This document shows, piece by piece, positions 7,994-17,755 of a stretch of DNA of 24,932 nucleotides; positions within the stretch are counted from its first letter, which is position 1; each line of letters opens with the position of its first letter. Source of the stretch: Spirochaetales bacterium (lineage in GTDB: Bacteria; Desulfobacterota_D; UBA1144); NCBI GenBank assembly GCA_002730475.1, contig PCAG01000016.1:1-24932 (forward strand). The letters are read 5' to 3'. Below the pieces are notes generated by a model. The model was given only the letters and a program-made list of their open reading frames with translations. It was not told where the DNA came from and made no database searches. The position numbers were made by a program, and so were the translations under genes.

Positions 7994-8102
7994 GTTGGAT
8001 TGTAATTCTTAGATAAATTTTTTAGTCTAAACGCATGAAAAATCTCAAATAGAGTTATCTAGTCGATAGTTTATGATAAAATAACCTAAGATTTATTTTT
8101 AG

Positions 8103-9467
8103 ATGAGTATTGTTACAAGATTTGCTCCCAGTCCAACAGGCTCTCTCCATTTAGGAGGAGTTAGGACAGCTATATTTAATTTCCTTTTTGCAAGAAAAAA
8201 TTCAGGGAAGTTGATACTAAGAATTGAGGATACAGACCAAGAAAGGTCTACCGTCGATTCGTTAGATGAAATAATCTCGTCCCTAAAGTGGTTGGGTGTT
8301 AGTTGGGACGAAGGTCCATATTTTCAATCAAAGAGATTGGATACGTATAAAAAATATGCGGAAACCTTATTGGATAAAAGTTTAGCTTATAAATGCTTTA
8401 TGACAAACGAAGAAATTAAACAGCTCAAAGAAGAAGCTTCAAAAGAAAATAAGATATATCGGTATCCAAAAACATGGAGAAACAGGAGTGACCATCCAGA
8501 CAATGCCGATTTCGTAATACGGTTTAAGACTCCAGAATCGAAAGAGATAAAATTCTCCGATTCGCTAAGGGGGCAAATCAGTATAGATTCAAGCAATATA
8601 GATGATTTTATTATTTTAAAAAGTGACGGCTTTCCAACATATAATTTTGCCTCAGCTGTAGATGATGCAGAAATGGGAATTACGAACGTAATCAGGGGAG
8701 AGGATCATCTTTCGAACACTCCGAAACAAGTTCTTATCTTTAATGCAATTAATAAGAAAATTCCTACTTATACACATGTATCCATGATACTAGGTAAAGA
8801 TAAAGCCAAATTAAGCAAAAGGCATGGCGCTGAGTCGATAAAAAACTTCAAGGAATCAGGATATATAGCGATTGGAATTATAAATTATTTAGCCCGTCTT
8901 GGTTGGTCACATGGGGATCAAGAAATTTTTAGCTTAAATGAAATGATTAATTTGTTCTCTCTGGACAATCTCAGTAAATCACCTGCTATATTTGATACCG
9001 AAAAACTCGATTGGGTAAATGCGTCGCATATCAAGCGCTCGGATAATAATAACTTGAAAAAACTATTAGAACTTGAACTTTATAAAGAAATTAATGTTGA
9101 TTTGGCAATTGAACTCACAAAGGCGAAGTCAAAAAATCTAAATCTATTAAAAGCATCTCTTGGATTTTGCGAAAACGAATACGTAGATATTAGTGAGGAA
9201 TTAAAGTCTGAAGCCCGTGAAAACGATGGGGTTGATTTAATTAAGCAATTTTCTAGAGACCTTGATTCCATGGATGAATTTACCGAAAAAGCTATCAGAG
9301 AACTTTTTGCTACTTTCTTAGAAAAGAATAATATCAAAATGAAGAATATAGCTTCACCATTAAGAATTGCTTTAACTGGTAGCAAAGTTTCTCCAGGGAT
9401 ATATGAAGTGATACGAATTCTAGGTAAAAATCTAACTCTAAAAAGACTTAGGGCTTTCGTTTCATGA
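8103..9467 (+). CDS. gltX: Glutamyl-tRNA synthetase
   Basis: Charges tRNA-Glu with glutamate; the product feeds translation and, with HemA and HemL, tetrapyrrole synthesis. It is a class I synthetase of 454 residues. The HIGH-type signature is in PSPTGSLHLGG (9-19) and the KMSKS-type loop is KLSKRHG (236-242). The substrate-binding segment NVIRGEDHLSNTPKQ and the C-terminal anticodon-binding domain ending in KVSPGIYEVIRILGK are intact. Only one cysteine (Cys98) of the zinc cluster seen in the E. coli enzyme remains, as in many zinc-free GluRS. The stop overlaps the coaE start (ATGA). Whether it also charges tRNA-Gln (non-discriminating, with GatCAB) cannot be told here. Confidence 0.96.
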   Translation: MSIVTRFAPSPTGSLHLGGVRTAIFNFLFARKNSGKLILRIEDTDQERSTVDSLDEIISSLKWLGVSWDEGPYFQSKRLDTYKKYAETLLDKSLAYKCFMTNEEIKQLKEEASKENKIYRYPKTWRNRSDHPDNADFVIRFKTPESKEIKFSDSLRGQISIDSSNIDDFIILKSDGFPTYNFASAVDDAEMGITNVIRGEDHLSNTPKQVLIFNAINKKIPTYTHVSMILGKDKAKLSKRHGAESIKNFKESGYIAIGIINYLARLGWSHGDQEIFSLNEMINLFSLDNLSKSPAIFDTEKLDWVNASHIKRSDNNNLKKLLELELYKEINVDLAIELTKAKSKNLNLLKASLGFCENEYVDISEELKSEARENDGVDLIKQFSRDLDSMDEFTEKAIRELFATFLEKNNIKMKNIASPLRIALTGSKVSPGIYEVIRILGKNLTLKRLRAFVS

Positions 9468-10078
9468 AAAAAAAATCAGACATAATAGCAATTGGCATTG
9501 CAGGCTTAATGGGAAGCGGAAAATCCGAGGCTCTTAAATTTTTCAGAAGTCAAAATATACCGACAGTCAATCTTGATTTAGAATCACGAAAACTCACAAA
9601 GAGAGGTACGCCTTGCTACAAGAAGATAATAAGGAAATTTGGCACTGGAATATTAAACAAAAACTTAACGATAAATAGAAAAAAATTAAGAGAAATAATC
9701 GCCAACAGCAAAACAAAGAGAACGGAGCTTAACAAAATAGTACACCCTGAGTTGCTTGCACAAGTAAAAACAATTTGTAAAACCAATTCGATTCGAGGTA
9801 AACGTATCATTGTTTTTGAAGGAGCATTAATCTCAAAAAAAACAAGAATGGGGTTTCTTCTAGATAAAATTATTTTTATCGATGCACCAAAAGAAGTTTT
9901 AGTCAAGAGAATTAAGAAACGGGATATGTTAGATGAACAATTTGTAATCAGATTATTAGATATGCAGAAAGATATCGAAAAAAACCGTAATACCGCTGAT
10001 TTTATTATTGATAACGACAAAACCCTTAACAAACTCAAAATACAATTACGAGTAATACTGGATAAATTATCTCATTAG
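9464..10078 (+). CDS. coaE: Dephospho-CoA kinase CoaE
   Basis: Last step of coenzyme A synthesis: phosphorylates the 3'-OH of the ribose of dephospho-CoA. It is a P-loop kinase of 204 residues, normal length. The Walker A motif GLMGSGKS is at 14-21, followed by a strand carrying NLDLESRKLTKRG in place of the common DxDxxAR, then KFG (54-56), the VHPELL element, and FEGALI / IFIDAPKEVLVKRIKKRD of the LID and nucleoside side. The DADxxAR variant is looser than usual but the overall pattern is clear. It is coupled to gltX by an ATGA overlap. A 97-base spacer then separates it from the carboxylase genes. Confidence 0.9.
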   Translation: MKKKSDIIAIGIAGLMGSGKSEALKFFRSQNIPTVNLDLESRKLTKRGTPCYKKIIRKFGTGILNKNLTINRKKLREIIANSKTKRTELNKIVHPELLAQVKTICKTNSIRGKRIIVFEGALISKKTRMGFLLDKIIFIDAPKEVLVKRIKKRDMLDEQFVIRLLDMQKDIEKNRNTADFIIDNDKTLNKLKIQLRVILDKLSH

Positions 10079-10117
10079 ATTATATTTTAGTTAACACTGG
10101 ATTTTTATAGTTAATAT

Positions 10118-10148
10118 TTGACAAGTAATTTTAACGGATTATTTGTTT
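10118..10148 (+). promoter_or_regulatory. Candidate promoter upstream of carboxylase operon
   Basis: A perfect -35 box TTGACA (10118-10123) lies in the 97-base spacer before the carboxyltransferase gene. At 18 bases downstream the sequence is TTTGTTT, a poor match to TATAAT; TATTTG at 16 bases is an alternative. The position suits a promoter but the -10 is weak. Confidence 0.3.
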
Positions 10149-10165
10149 TTGGATTATTACTTCGC

Positions 10166-10170
10166 GAGGA
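10166..10170 (+). promoter_or_regulatory. Ribosome binding site deciding the carboxyltransferase start
   Basis: GAGGA ends five bases before ATG 10176, favouring this start over an upstream in-frame TTG at 10143. A second AAGGA (10182-10186) precedes another in-frame ATG at 10194, so a six-residue-shorter protein is also possible. Confidence 0.5.
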
Positions 10171-10175
10171 TTTAT

Positions 10176-11738
10176 ATGCAAAAGGAACAGACTATGGAAC
10201 AAAAGATCGAGTTCCTGGAAGAGAAGATACGAAGGGCTGAGGAAGGTGGGGGTCCTGAAAGAATTAACAAGCAACATGAAAGAGGGAAGCTGACTGCTAG
10301 AGAGCGAATACATGCTCTTCTAGATAATGACTCTTTTACTGAACAAGGTAAATTTGTTGAACACCAAAACCACAATTTTGGAATGGAAAAAACAAAATTT
10401 ATGGGGGACGGTGTTGTAACTGGCTATGGCACCATAGATGGACGACAAGTATTTGTCTACTCTCAAGACTTTACAGTTTTCGGAGGAGCCCTCGGACTAG
10501 GACACGCAAGAAAGATAACGAAGATTATGGACATGGCAATGCGGGTTGGTTGTCCCGTTATAGGATTATGCGATTCGGGTGGAGCAAGAATTCAAGAAGG
10601 TATACGTGGTCTAGCTGGCTACGCAGAAATATTCCTAAGAAATGTACAAGCTTCTGGGGTCATCCCTCAACTATCTGCGATTATGGGCCCATGTGCCGGT
10701 GGGGCTGTGTATTCTCCTGCTATGACTGACTTTATCGCAATGGTAAAGAGCACAAGCTATATGTTTATTACAGGCCCTGATGTAATAAAAACTGTAACGC
10801 ACGAAGAGGTAACATCCGAAGAACTTGGTGGAGCTGTCGTGCATAGTACGCAAAGTGGTGTGGCGCAGTTCGCTACAGAAAATGACGAAGATTGTATAAA
10901 TCTTCTAAGGGAACTTTTTAGTTTCTTGCCTCTTAATAATATGGAGGATCCACCAGAAATAAAATGCGACGATCCGATTGACAGAAAAGTCGACAAACTT
11001 AGAGATATTGTTCCTTCAAACCCAAACAAGCCTTACGATATGAAAGAAGTAATCAAGGCAACCGTGGATAGTGAGTATTTTTTTGAAGTAGCAGAAAATT
11101 ACGCGCAAAATATCGTGACAGGATTTGCTAGGATGAATGGTAAAACCATTGGGATTGTGGGAAATCAGCCAAATGTTTTAGCTGGAGTTCTTGATATCCA
11201 ATCTTCCATTAAAGGGGCAAGATTTGTTAGATTTTGTGACTGTTTTAATATACCTCTTCTGACATTCGTTGATGTTCCTGGATTTTTACCTGGGGTCAAT
11301 CAAGAGCTTAATGGGATCATCCTTCATGGAGCCAAACTCTTATATGCCTATTGTGAAGCAACAGTGCCAAGAGTAACCGTAATAACGAGAAAAGCCTATG
11401 GTGGAGCATATGATGTTATGTCTGCCAAGCATATAAGAGGAGATATAAACCTTGCTTTCCCCACAGCAGAAATTGCAGTCATGGGTCCAGATGGTGCAGT
11501 TAATATCGTCAATAGAAGAGAAATACAAAATTCTGATGATCCGATTGCTGAGAAAGAAAGGCTAGTAGAGGAATACAAAAGCCTCTTTGCTAACCCTTAT
11601 AGGGCAGCCAATCTGGGGTTTATCGATGATGTAATCATGCCCGAGGACACGAGGAGTAAAGTGATAAGTTCGTTTGAAATGCTTAATGGAAAGAGGCAAG
11701 ATAATCCGCCAAAAAAACACGGATTAATCCCTCTATAG
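10176..11738 (+). CDS. pccB: Acyl-CoA (propionyl-CoA) carboxylase, carboxyltransferase beta subunit
   Basis: Transfers the carboxyl group from carboxybiotin to an acyl-CoA, probably making methylmalonyl-CoA from propionyl-CoA; cytoplasmic. It has 520 residues, the length of the PccB/MmdA family, with two crotonase-fold halves. The oxyanion-forming glycine segments are visible: [12 protein letters not shown] (171-182) in the N half and [10 protein letters not shown] (406-415) in the C half. Asp413 in GGAYD corresponds, as I recall, to the Streptomyces residue where Asp favours propionyl-CoA and Ile favours broader use. The [11 protein letters not shown] and [10 protein letters not shown] elements are intact. 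It is the first gene of a carboxylase operon. No epimerase or mutase gene is in the window. Methylcrotonyl- or other acyl-CoA use is not excluded. Confidence 0.87.
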   Translation: MQKEQTMEQKIEFLEEKIRRAEEGGGPERINKQHERGKLTARERIHALLDNDSFTEQGKFVEHQNHNFGMEKTKFMGDGVVTGYGTIDGRQVFVYSQDFTVFGGALGLGHARKITKIMDMAMRVGCPVIGLCDSGGARIQEGIRGLAGYAEIFLRNVQASGVIPQLSAIMGPCAGGAVYSPAMTDFIAMVKSTSYMFITGPDVIKTVTHEEVTSEELGGAVVHSTQSGVAQFATENDEDCINLLRELFSFLPLNNMEDPPEIKCDDPIDRKVDKLRDIVPSNPNKPYDMKEVIKATVDSEYFFEVAENYAQNIVTGFARMNGKTIGIVGNQPNVLAGVLDIQSSIKGARFVRFCDCFNIPLLTFVDVPGFLPGVNQELNGIILHGAKLLYAYCEATVPRVTVITRKAYGGAYDVMSAKHIRGDINLAFPTAEIAVMGPDGAVNIVNRREIQNSDDPIAEKERLVEEYKSLFANPYRAANLGFIDDVIMPEDTRSKVISSFEMLNGKRQDNPPKKHGLIPL

Positions 11739-11756
11739 GCAAAATCGGGTGCGGTA

Positions 11757-13253
11757 ATGTATAAAAAAGTTCTAATAGCTAACCGTGGTGAAATCGCAGT
11801 AAGAACAATAAGAGCCTGCAAAGAACTTGGGATAAAAACCGTTGCGGTTTTCTCGGATGCTGATAAGAATTCTCTCCACGTCAATTTCTCTGACGAAGCT
11901 TTTAATATTGGAGGGTCCTTACCTAGTCAAAGCTATTTGGTGATTGATAAAATTATTAAAGTTGCTAAAAAATCTAAATGTGATGCTATTCATCCGGGCT
12001 ATGGTTTTCTATCCGAGAATACAGCTTTTGCAGAAAGATGTGCGAAAGAAAAAATAGACTTTATCGGTCCTAGTCCTGAATCTATACAACTAATGGGAGA
12101 TAAAATTACATCTAGGGATATTGCTAAAACTGCCAAGGTTCCATTGGTCCCAGGTACTGATGGTGAAGTAAAAGATGATGAAGCTCTTGCAGTAGCTAAA
12201 AAGATTGGATTCCCTCTAATGATCAAAGCTTCCGCGGGTGGTGGTGGAAAAGGGATGAGATTAGTTAAAAAAGAATCAGACTTTGAAAGCTCATTAAGAA
12301 TGGCTAAAAGTGAGGCAAAATCTGCTTTCAACAATGACGCCATATTTATCGAAAAATTTATCGAAGAACCAAGGCATATTGAAATTCAAATCCTGGGTGA
12401 CAAGAAAGGAAACGTAATACACTTATTTGAAAGAGAGTGTTCAATTCAAAGAAGACATCAAAAAGTCGTGGAAGAAGCTCCTTCGCCTGGCGTTAGCGAA
12501 AAAACAAGAAAGAAGATGGGTGCGATAGCCGTAAAGCTTGCCAAAAAAGTGTCCTATCATGGAGCAGGAACGGTAGAATTTATTATGGATCAGAAAGAAA
12601 ACTTTTATTTTCTTGAGATGAACACAAGAGTTCAAGTCGAGCATCCAATTACAGAAATGATAACCGGTATAGATATTGTAAAAGAGATGATACGAATATC
12701 TTGCGGCCACAAATTAAGCATTAAACAAAAAGATGTATCAATCAGGGGGCACGCTATAGAGTGTAGGATTTGCGCCGAAGATCCTGATAATAATTTCTTA
12801 CCAACTCCTGGTACCATCAATTATGTTAAAGCACCACAAGGACCAGGGGTACGTATCGACTCCTCTCTCTTTAATGGCTACAAAGTAACGACCTTCTATG
12901 ACCCAATGCTTGCTAAAATAATTGTTTGGGGTCAAGATAGACATGCCGCAATTCAAAGAATGGGCAGAGCATTATCCGAATATGTTGTTCTCGGAGTGAG
13001 AACAAATATTGGTTTTCTGATTAGATTGATGGAGGACAAGGATTTTTTTGCTGGACAACTTGATACAGGCTTCATCGAAAAGCATAAAAAATTACTGCAA
13101 GTTCCAAAAAGAAATAAAGAGCTAGCTCTAATTGGCTCGGTAATTATCATGCATACATTTAATGGCATACAGAAAAAAGATAAAGATTCAAACCTTAAAT
13201 CTTGGAAACATGCGGCAAGGGCATCTAGTATATCTAGAAGTTCCGCTTTTTAA
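11757..13253 (+). CDS. accC: Biotin carboxylase subunit of the acyl-CoA carboxylase
   Basis: ATP-dependent carboxylation of the biotin carrier. 498 residues; domains in order are the biotin-carboxylase N domain (1-110, IANRGEIAVRTIRAC), ATP-grasp (about 115-320) and the C domain (about 335-440). Motifs: glycine-rich ATP loop KASAGGGGKGM (157-167), HIEIQILGD, RRHQKVVEEAPSP with the catalytic Lys, and EMNTRVQVEHP with the catalytic Arg and Glu. The 50 residues past the core domain are basic and serine-rich (ASSISRSSAF end) and do not include a biotin-carrier domain, which is encoded separately next door. It is 18 bases after pccB and 2 bases before the carrier gene. It could also serve acetyl-CoA carboxylase. 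Confidence 0.9.
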   Translation: MYKKVLIANRGEIAVRTIRACKELGIKTVAVFSDADKNSLHVNFSDEAFNIGGSLPSQSYLVIDKIIKVAKKSKCDAIHPGYGFLSENTAFAERCAKEKIDFIGPSPESIQLMGDKITSRDIAKTAKVPLVPGTDGEVKDDEALAVAKKIGFPLMIKASAGGGGKGMRLVKKESDFESSLRMAKSEAKSAFNNDAIFIEKFIEEPRHIEIQILGDKKGNVIHLFERECSIQRRHQKVVEEAPSPGVSEKTRKKMGAIAVKLAKKVSYHGAGTVEFIMDQKENFYFLEMNTRVQVEHPITEMITGIDIVKEMIRISCGHKLSIKQKDVSIRGHAIECRICAEDPDNNFLPTPGTINYVKAPQGPGVRIDSSLFNGYKVTTFYDPMLAKIIVWGQDRHAAIQRMGRALSEYVVLGVRTNIGFLIRLMEDKDFFAGQLDTGFIEKHKKLLQVPKRNKELALIGSVIIMHTFNGIQKKDKDSNLKSWKHAARASSISRSSAF

Positions 13254-13255
13254 AA

Positions 13256-13759
13256 ATGAGATATGATTTAAAAATTGACAACAAGATAATCTCGTTTGAT
13301 CTTGAACAAAAAGATAAAGATTATCAAATCATTCTTGACGAAAAAAGTTCTAATGCGGATTTAGTAAAAGTAGACTCAAATCTTTATTCTCTCGTTGTTA
13401 ACGGATCGACTTTCAATATCGCTATTTTTAAAGAAGGGAAAACCATACAGGTTTATTACAAGGGGGATTTGTTTACTTTCGAGGTACCTTCGCAAAGAGA
13501 GAAAGGTTCTTTTGAGAATTCATCTGGAATAGATAAGATTAACGCACCAATGCCCGGTAGAATTATTAAAATTTTAAAAAATATTGATGATTCCGTTTCT
13601 GAAGGAGACGGAATTGTTGTTATTGAAGCAATGAAGATGGAAAGTGAACTTAAAACCAACATGCCTGGCAAAATAACAGAAATAAAAGTCAAAGAGGGCG
13701 ATACAGTTGAACTTGGAACTCACTTAATTACCGTTGAGTCAGATGACAAAAAAGAATAA
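13256..13759 (+). CDS. Biotin carboxyl carrier protein of acyl-CoA carboxylase
   Basis: Carries carboxybiotin between the two catalytic subunits. 167 residues: an N-terminal beta-rich part (1-85) resembling the linker/BT-like region of fused alpha subunits, then a biotinyl-lipoyl domain (about 95-163) with the biotinylated Lys127 in EAMKMES and the APMPG turn at 97-101. In many propionyl-CoA carboxylases this domain is fused to the biotin carboxylase; here it is a separate gene that starts only 2 bases after the accC stop, so production of the two is likely coupled. A biotin protein ligase gene is not in the window. Confidence 0.9.
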   Translation: MRYDLKIDNKIISFDLEQKDKDYQIILDEKSSNADLVKVDSNLYSLVVNGSTFNIAIFKEGKTIQVYYKGDLFTFEVPSQREKGSFENSSGIDKINAPMPGRIIKILKNIDDSVSEGDGIVVIEAMKMESELKTNMPGKITEIKVKEGDTVELGTHLITVESDDKKE

Positions 13760-13768
13760 TCGTAAGTT

Positions 13769-15317
<1,549 letters not shown>

Positions 15318-15328
<11 letters not shown>

Positions 15329-16370
15329 AATACGGGATTATATCTTTTGCATATGTTTCCATCGCTTTGTCAGCATCAGGACTAAAATAGTGGAACAAGA
15401 CGAAGTGCTTAACTCCTCTGTCGACATATTTCTCGATTTTTTTAATACAATCATCTTTAGAGCCAGTAATAGTAAAATCAATAACCGCTTCTCTAGGAAA
15501 ATATTGACCCATATCTCTAAATTTCTGTTTTCTATCCTCGTCGGTAGGAGTTATGTTGAAATAATTTAGCCCTTTGTATTCATCTGGAATATCAATATCG
15601 TATCCGGCTTTTTTCAATTGGTCTTGCATTATGCACACATATCTGAATGGCTCAAGTGTCTTATAAGCTTCGTCTTCATTTTTACCGAGCGAGGTGAACA
15701 CCCACAAAGTTGAATCAACATCATCGATTGTACGACCAACTCTAATTGCAGAAGACTCAATCTTGTCTAATGATTCTTTATATAAATCAGGTGTTAAATC
15801 AATTGGCATCCATCCATTACCAATTTTGCCGGTAAGATCCAATCCTTTATCCGTGTGTGTAGCAAAATAAAAGGGTATGCTTTCTTTATCTTCGTAGAGA
15901 TTTAACAATAAAGAAGCCTTTTCCATATTAAAAAATTCACCTTTGTAGTCCACCGTTTCCTTGGTAGACCAAAGCAATTTCATCACATCAACAGATTCAG
16001 TCATTCTTTGAAAAGGCTTATCCCAAGGAATTCCATAGGCATCTAAGTTCATAGACTCTCCTACCCCTAGAGCAAGTGCAGCCCTTCCTTTAGAAAGATG
16101 ATCAACTGTAGCGAGTCGCTGAGCAAGAACCGCTGGGTGATTTCGATGAGGATCAGAGGTGGCTCCTATAGTAATATTCTTTGTTTGTACTGCAATAGCT
16201 GCGGCAATTGTCCATGCCTCAAACGCAGGATGTGGGGATATGAAGGATAAATGGTCGGGAAGCCATAGACTATCAAATCCTAACTTGTCAGCTTTAACAG
16301 AAAAATCAACCAAACCATCCGCATCTGCACCAGGCATCGGTGGAACTAAACCAAATTTAATCTTACTCAT
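15318..16370 (-). CDS. Luciferase-like (LLM class) flavin/F420-dependent oxidoreductase
   Basis: Bacterial-luciferase-like TIM-barrel oxidoreductase, 350 residues. Family features: DKLGFDSLWLPDHLSF (about 28-43), ITIGATSDPHRNHPAVLAQRLATVDHLSKGR (about 66-96, seen in pieces), ALGVGESMN (99-107), and the PFQRMTESVDVMKLLW helix. The pattern resembles F420-dependent MER/glucose-6-phosphate dehydrogenase relatives more than FMN monooxygenases such as SsuD, but the cofactor cannot be decided from sequence. No F420 biosynthesis gene is in the window. It lies 51 bases after the sigma-factor gene on the same strand and ends convergent with, and overlapping, the binding-protein gene. Confidence 0.8.
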
Positions 16371-16421
16371 ATTGTCTAAAAAACAACCTCCAATACCGCC
16401 ATTTTATCAAAAAACTGTAGC

Positions 16422-17585
16422 TTATTCTAGAAAACTTTTTAAAACTGATCCAACGTCAGATTTTGCTAATTTTTCTAGAGCTTTTTTCTCAATCTGTCTA
16501 ATTCTTTCTCTAGTTAAATCAAATTTTTTTCCAATCTCATCGAGAGTATAAGTACTTTCCATCTTAATTCCAAATCTCATTTTGATAATTTCTTCTTCCC
16601 TAGGCGTAAGAGCTTTTAATGCTCCTTGTATACGATCAGTCAGAGAACTTTCAGCAACAATTTTATCAGGCACAGGTGAGCCTTCATCTGGAATAAAATC
16701 AAGGAGAGTGGCTTTTTCACCATCAAAAACAGGTGTATCCAATTGTACAACCTCATTTGTTGATTCCAAAATCCTCTTTACGCCATCCAATGAAATCCCG
16801 ACTTTTTCTGCAATTTCTAAAGGAGTTGGCTTACGTCCAAGGTCCTTTTGTAGCGCAGTGCTTGCTTTAAAGACCTTGCTGGCTTGTTCCAGAACATAAA
16901 CTGGAACTCTAATAGTCCTTGTCTGATCTAAAAGTGCACGTGATATAGCTTGGTGAATCCACCATGAGGCATACGTAGAGAATTTAAACCCTTTAGTATG
17001 ATCAAATCTTTCTACGGCTCTCATTAGACCTACATTGCCTTCTTGGATGAGATCCTGTAGGGCCAACCCTCTGCCTATATATCGTTTTGCAATACTAACA
17101 ACAAGTCTTAAATTGGCTTTAACGAATCTGTCTTTTAATGAATTGGCTAACTGCGTGTAAGCCCTGATGTATCCTTGAAGCTCAGCAAGTCTTTTTCTTC
17201 GTCCACCTTTTAATAACAATATCTTTTTTTTCTGGGTCGCTGTAATGTCTGAGGATTGAATTCTATCAACCAATGTTTGATAATTCGCTGCGTGAGCTTC
17301 GGATTGCTTGATTTTTGCAGATACTTCAACTTCTTGTTTGGATTTTAATAAAGGCTCCAAAGACATATCTTTAAAATATACGTACAGTAATCGATACTGC
17401 TCATCTGGTACCCAGTCCTTTTTCTTCTTTTGCGTACTAACATTTCTTAGTGTTGCTTTTTGATATTCTTCTAAAAGCGTCTTGTCATCCAAATCGGTCG
17501 AGTCAGAACTAGAACTAGAATTAGAATTAGAACTAGAACTAGAACTAGAATTAGAACCATACCCTTCATGCTCATTCGAACTCAT
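16422..17585 (-). CDS. rpoD: RpoD-like sigma-70 factor with Ser/Asn-rich N-terminus
   Basis: Promoter-recognition subunit of RNA polymerase. 387 residues, short for a primary sigma factor. After a Ser/Asn tract (11-29) comes region 1.2 (about 63-95, [16 protein letters not shown]), a lysine-rich helical spacer (95-150), region 2 ([45 protein letters not shown]), region 3, and region 4.2 with the helix-turn-helix ending in [23 protein letters not shown] is the group 1 form, and the spacer before region 2 recalls the non-conserved region of primary factors. A classical region 1.1 is missing, so a group 2 (stationary/stress) factor is an alternative. A promoter-like TTCACT-17-TATAAT precedes it, just after the tRNA gene. 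Confidence 0.8.
   Translation of the reverse strand: MSSNEHEGYGSNSSSSSSSNSNSSSSSDSTDLDDKTLLEEYQKATLRNVSTQKKKKDWVPDEQYRLLYVYFKDMSLEPLLKSKQEVEVSAKIKQSEAHAANYQTLVDRIQSSDITATQKKKILLLKGGRRKRLAELQGYIRAYTQLANSLKDRFVKANLRLVVSIAKRYIGRGLALQDLIQEGNVGLMRAVERFDHTKGFKFSTYASWWIHQAISRALLDQTRTIRVPVYVLEQASKVFKASTALQKDLGRKPTPLEIAEKVGISLDGVKRILESTNEVVQLDTPVFDGEKATLLDFIPDEGSPVPDKIVAESSLTDRIQGALKALTPREEEIIKMRFGIKMESTYTLDEIGKKFDLTRERIRQIEKKALEKLAKSDVGSVLKSFLE
17505..17556 (-). repeat. Hexanucleotide tandem repeat in sigma-factor gene
   Basis: Eight full copies of a 6-base unit (AGAACT or AGAATT on the plus strand, i.e. A-G-T-T-C-T / A-A-T-T-C-T on the coding strand) plus a partial ninth, encoding alternating Ser-Ser and Ser-Asn. 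Gain or loss of a unit would keep the frame and change the tract by two residues. Units vary only by one C/T change, in the order ct ct tt tt ct ct ct tt. Confidence 0.9.
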
Positions 17586-17616
17586 AACATATTATCCTAT
17601 AGCTAAAGTGCCCCTA

Positions 17617-17645
17617 ATTATACTATGTTTATATAAATAAGTGAA
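17617..17645 (-). promoter_or_regulatory. Candidate promoter for the sigma-factor gene
   Basis: On the minus strand, TTCACT (17640-17645) and TATAAT (17617-17622) are 17 bases apart, between the tRNA-Gln 3' end and the sigma-factor ATG 31 bases downstream. The -10 is perfect; the -35 matches four of six bases. An AGGA about 11 bases before the ATG may serve as ribosome site. Confidence 0.45.
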
Positions 17646-17652
17646 GAAGGAG

Positions 17653-17723
17653 CTGGCCCGGAAGGGGTTGAACCTCCATTGCTTGGACCAAAACCAAGAG
17701 TCCTGCCATTAGACGACGGGCCA
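17653..17723 (-). tRNA. trnQ: tRNA-Gln (anticodon TTG)
   Basis: A full cloverleaf can be folded by hand: acceptor TGGCCCG / CGGGCCA with discriminator G, D-arm GTCT..GGAC with loop AATGGCA, anticodon stem CTTGG / CCAAG with loop TTTTGGT (anticodon TTG, reads CAA and probably CAG), four-base variable loop, and T-arm GGAGG-TTCAACC-CCTTC. The 3' CCA is not encoded. The U1-A72 pair is a known tRNA-Gln identity feature. It lies 32 bases after ispE on the same strand, so it may be processed from the ispE transcript. Confidence 0.95.
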
Positions 17724-17755
17724 ATCTGTAGATAATACAGAAAAATCAAATAAAT

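Noticed and set aside
10143..10175. Upstream TTG extension of the carboxyltransferase by 11 codons
   Set aside because: GAGGA five bases before ATG 10176 gives a better start, and the extra residues lie over the candidate promoter region and are unlike the family N-terminus.
10131..13692. Several open frames on the minus strand across the carboxylase genes (60-114 codons)
   Set aside because: They lie antisense to well-conserved enzymes, have no ribosome sites and show no recognisable domain; they are shadows.
13256..13759. Carrier protein as an oxaloacetate decarboxylase or transcarboxylase part
   Set aside because: It is coupled to biotin carboxylase and an acyl-CoA carboxyltransferase, with no membrane beta subunit or 5S-type carboxyltransferase nearby.
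17505..17556. Repeat array as a CRISPR or regulatory repeat
   Set aside because: Units are 6 bases without spacers and lie in frame inside a conserved gene; they encode a Ser/Asn tract.
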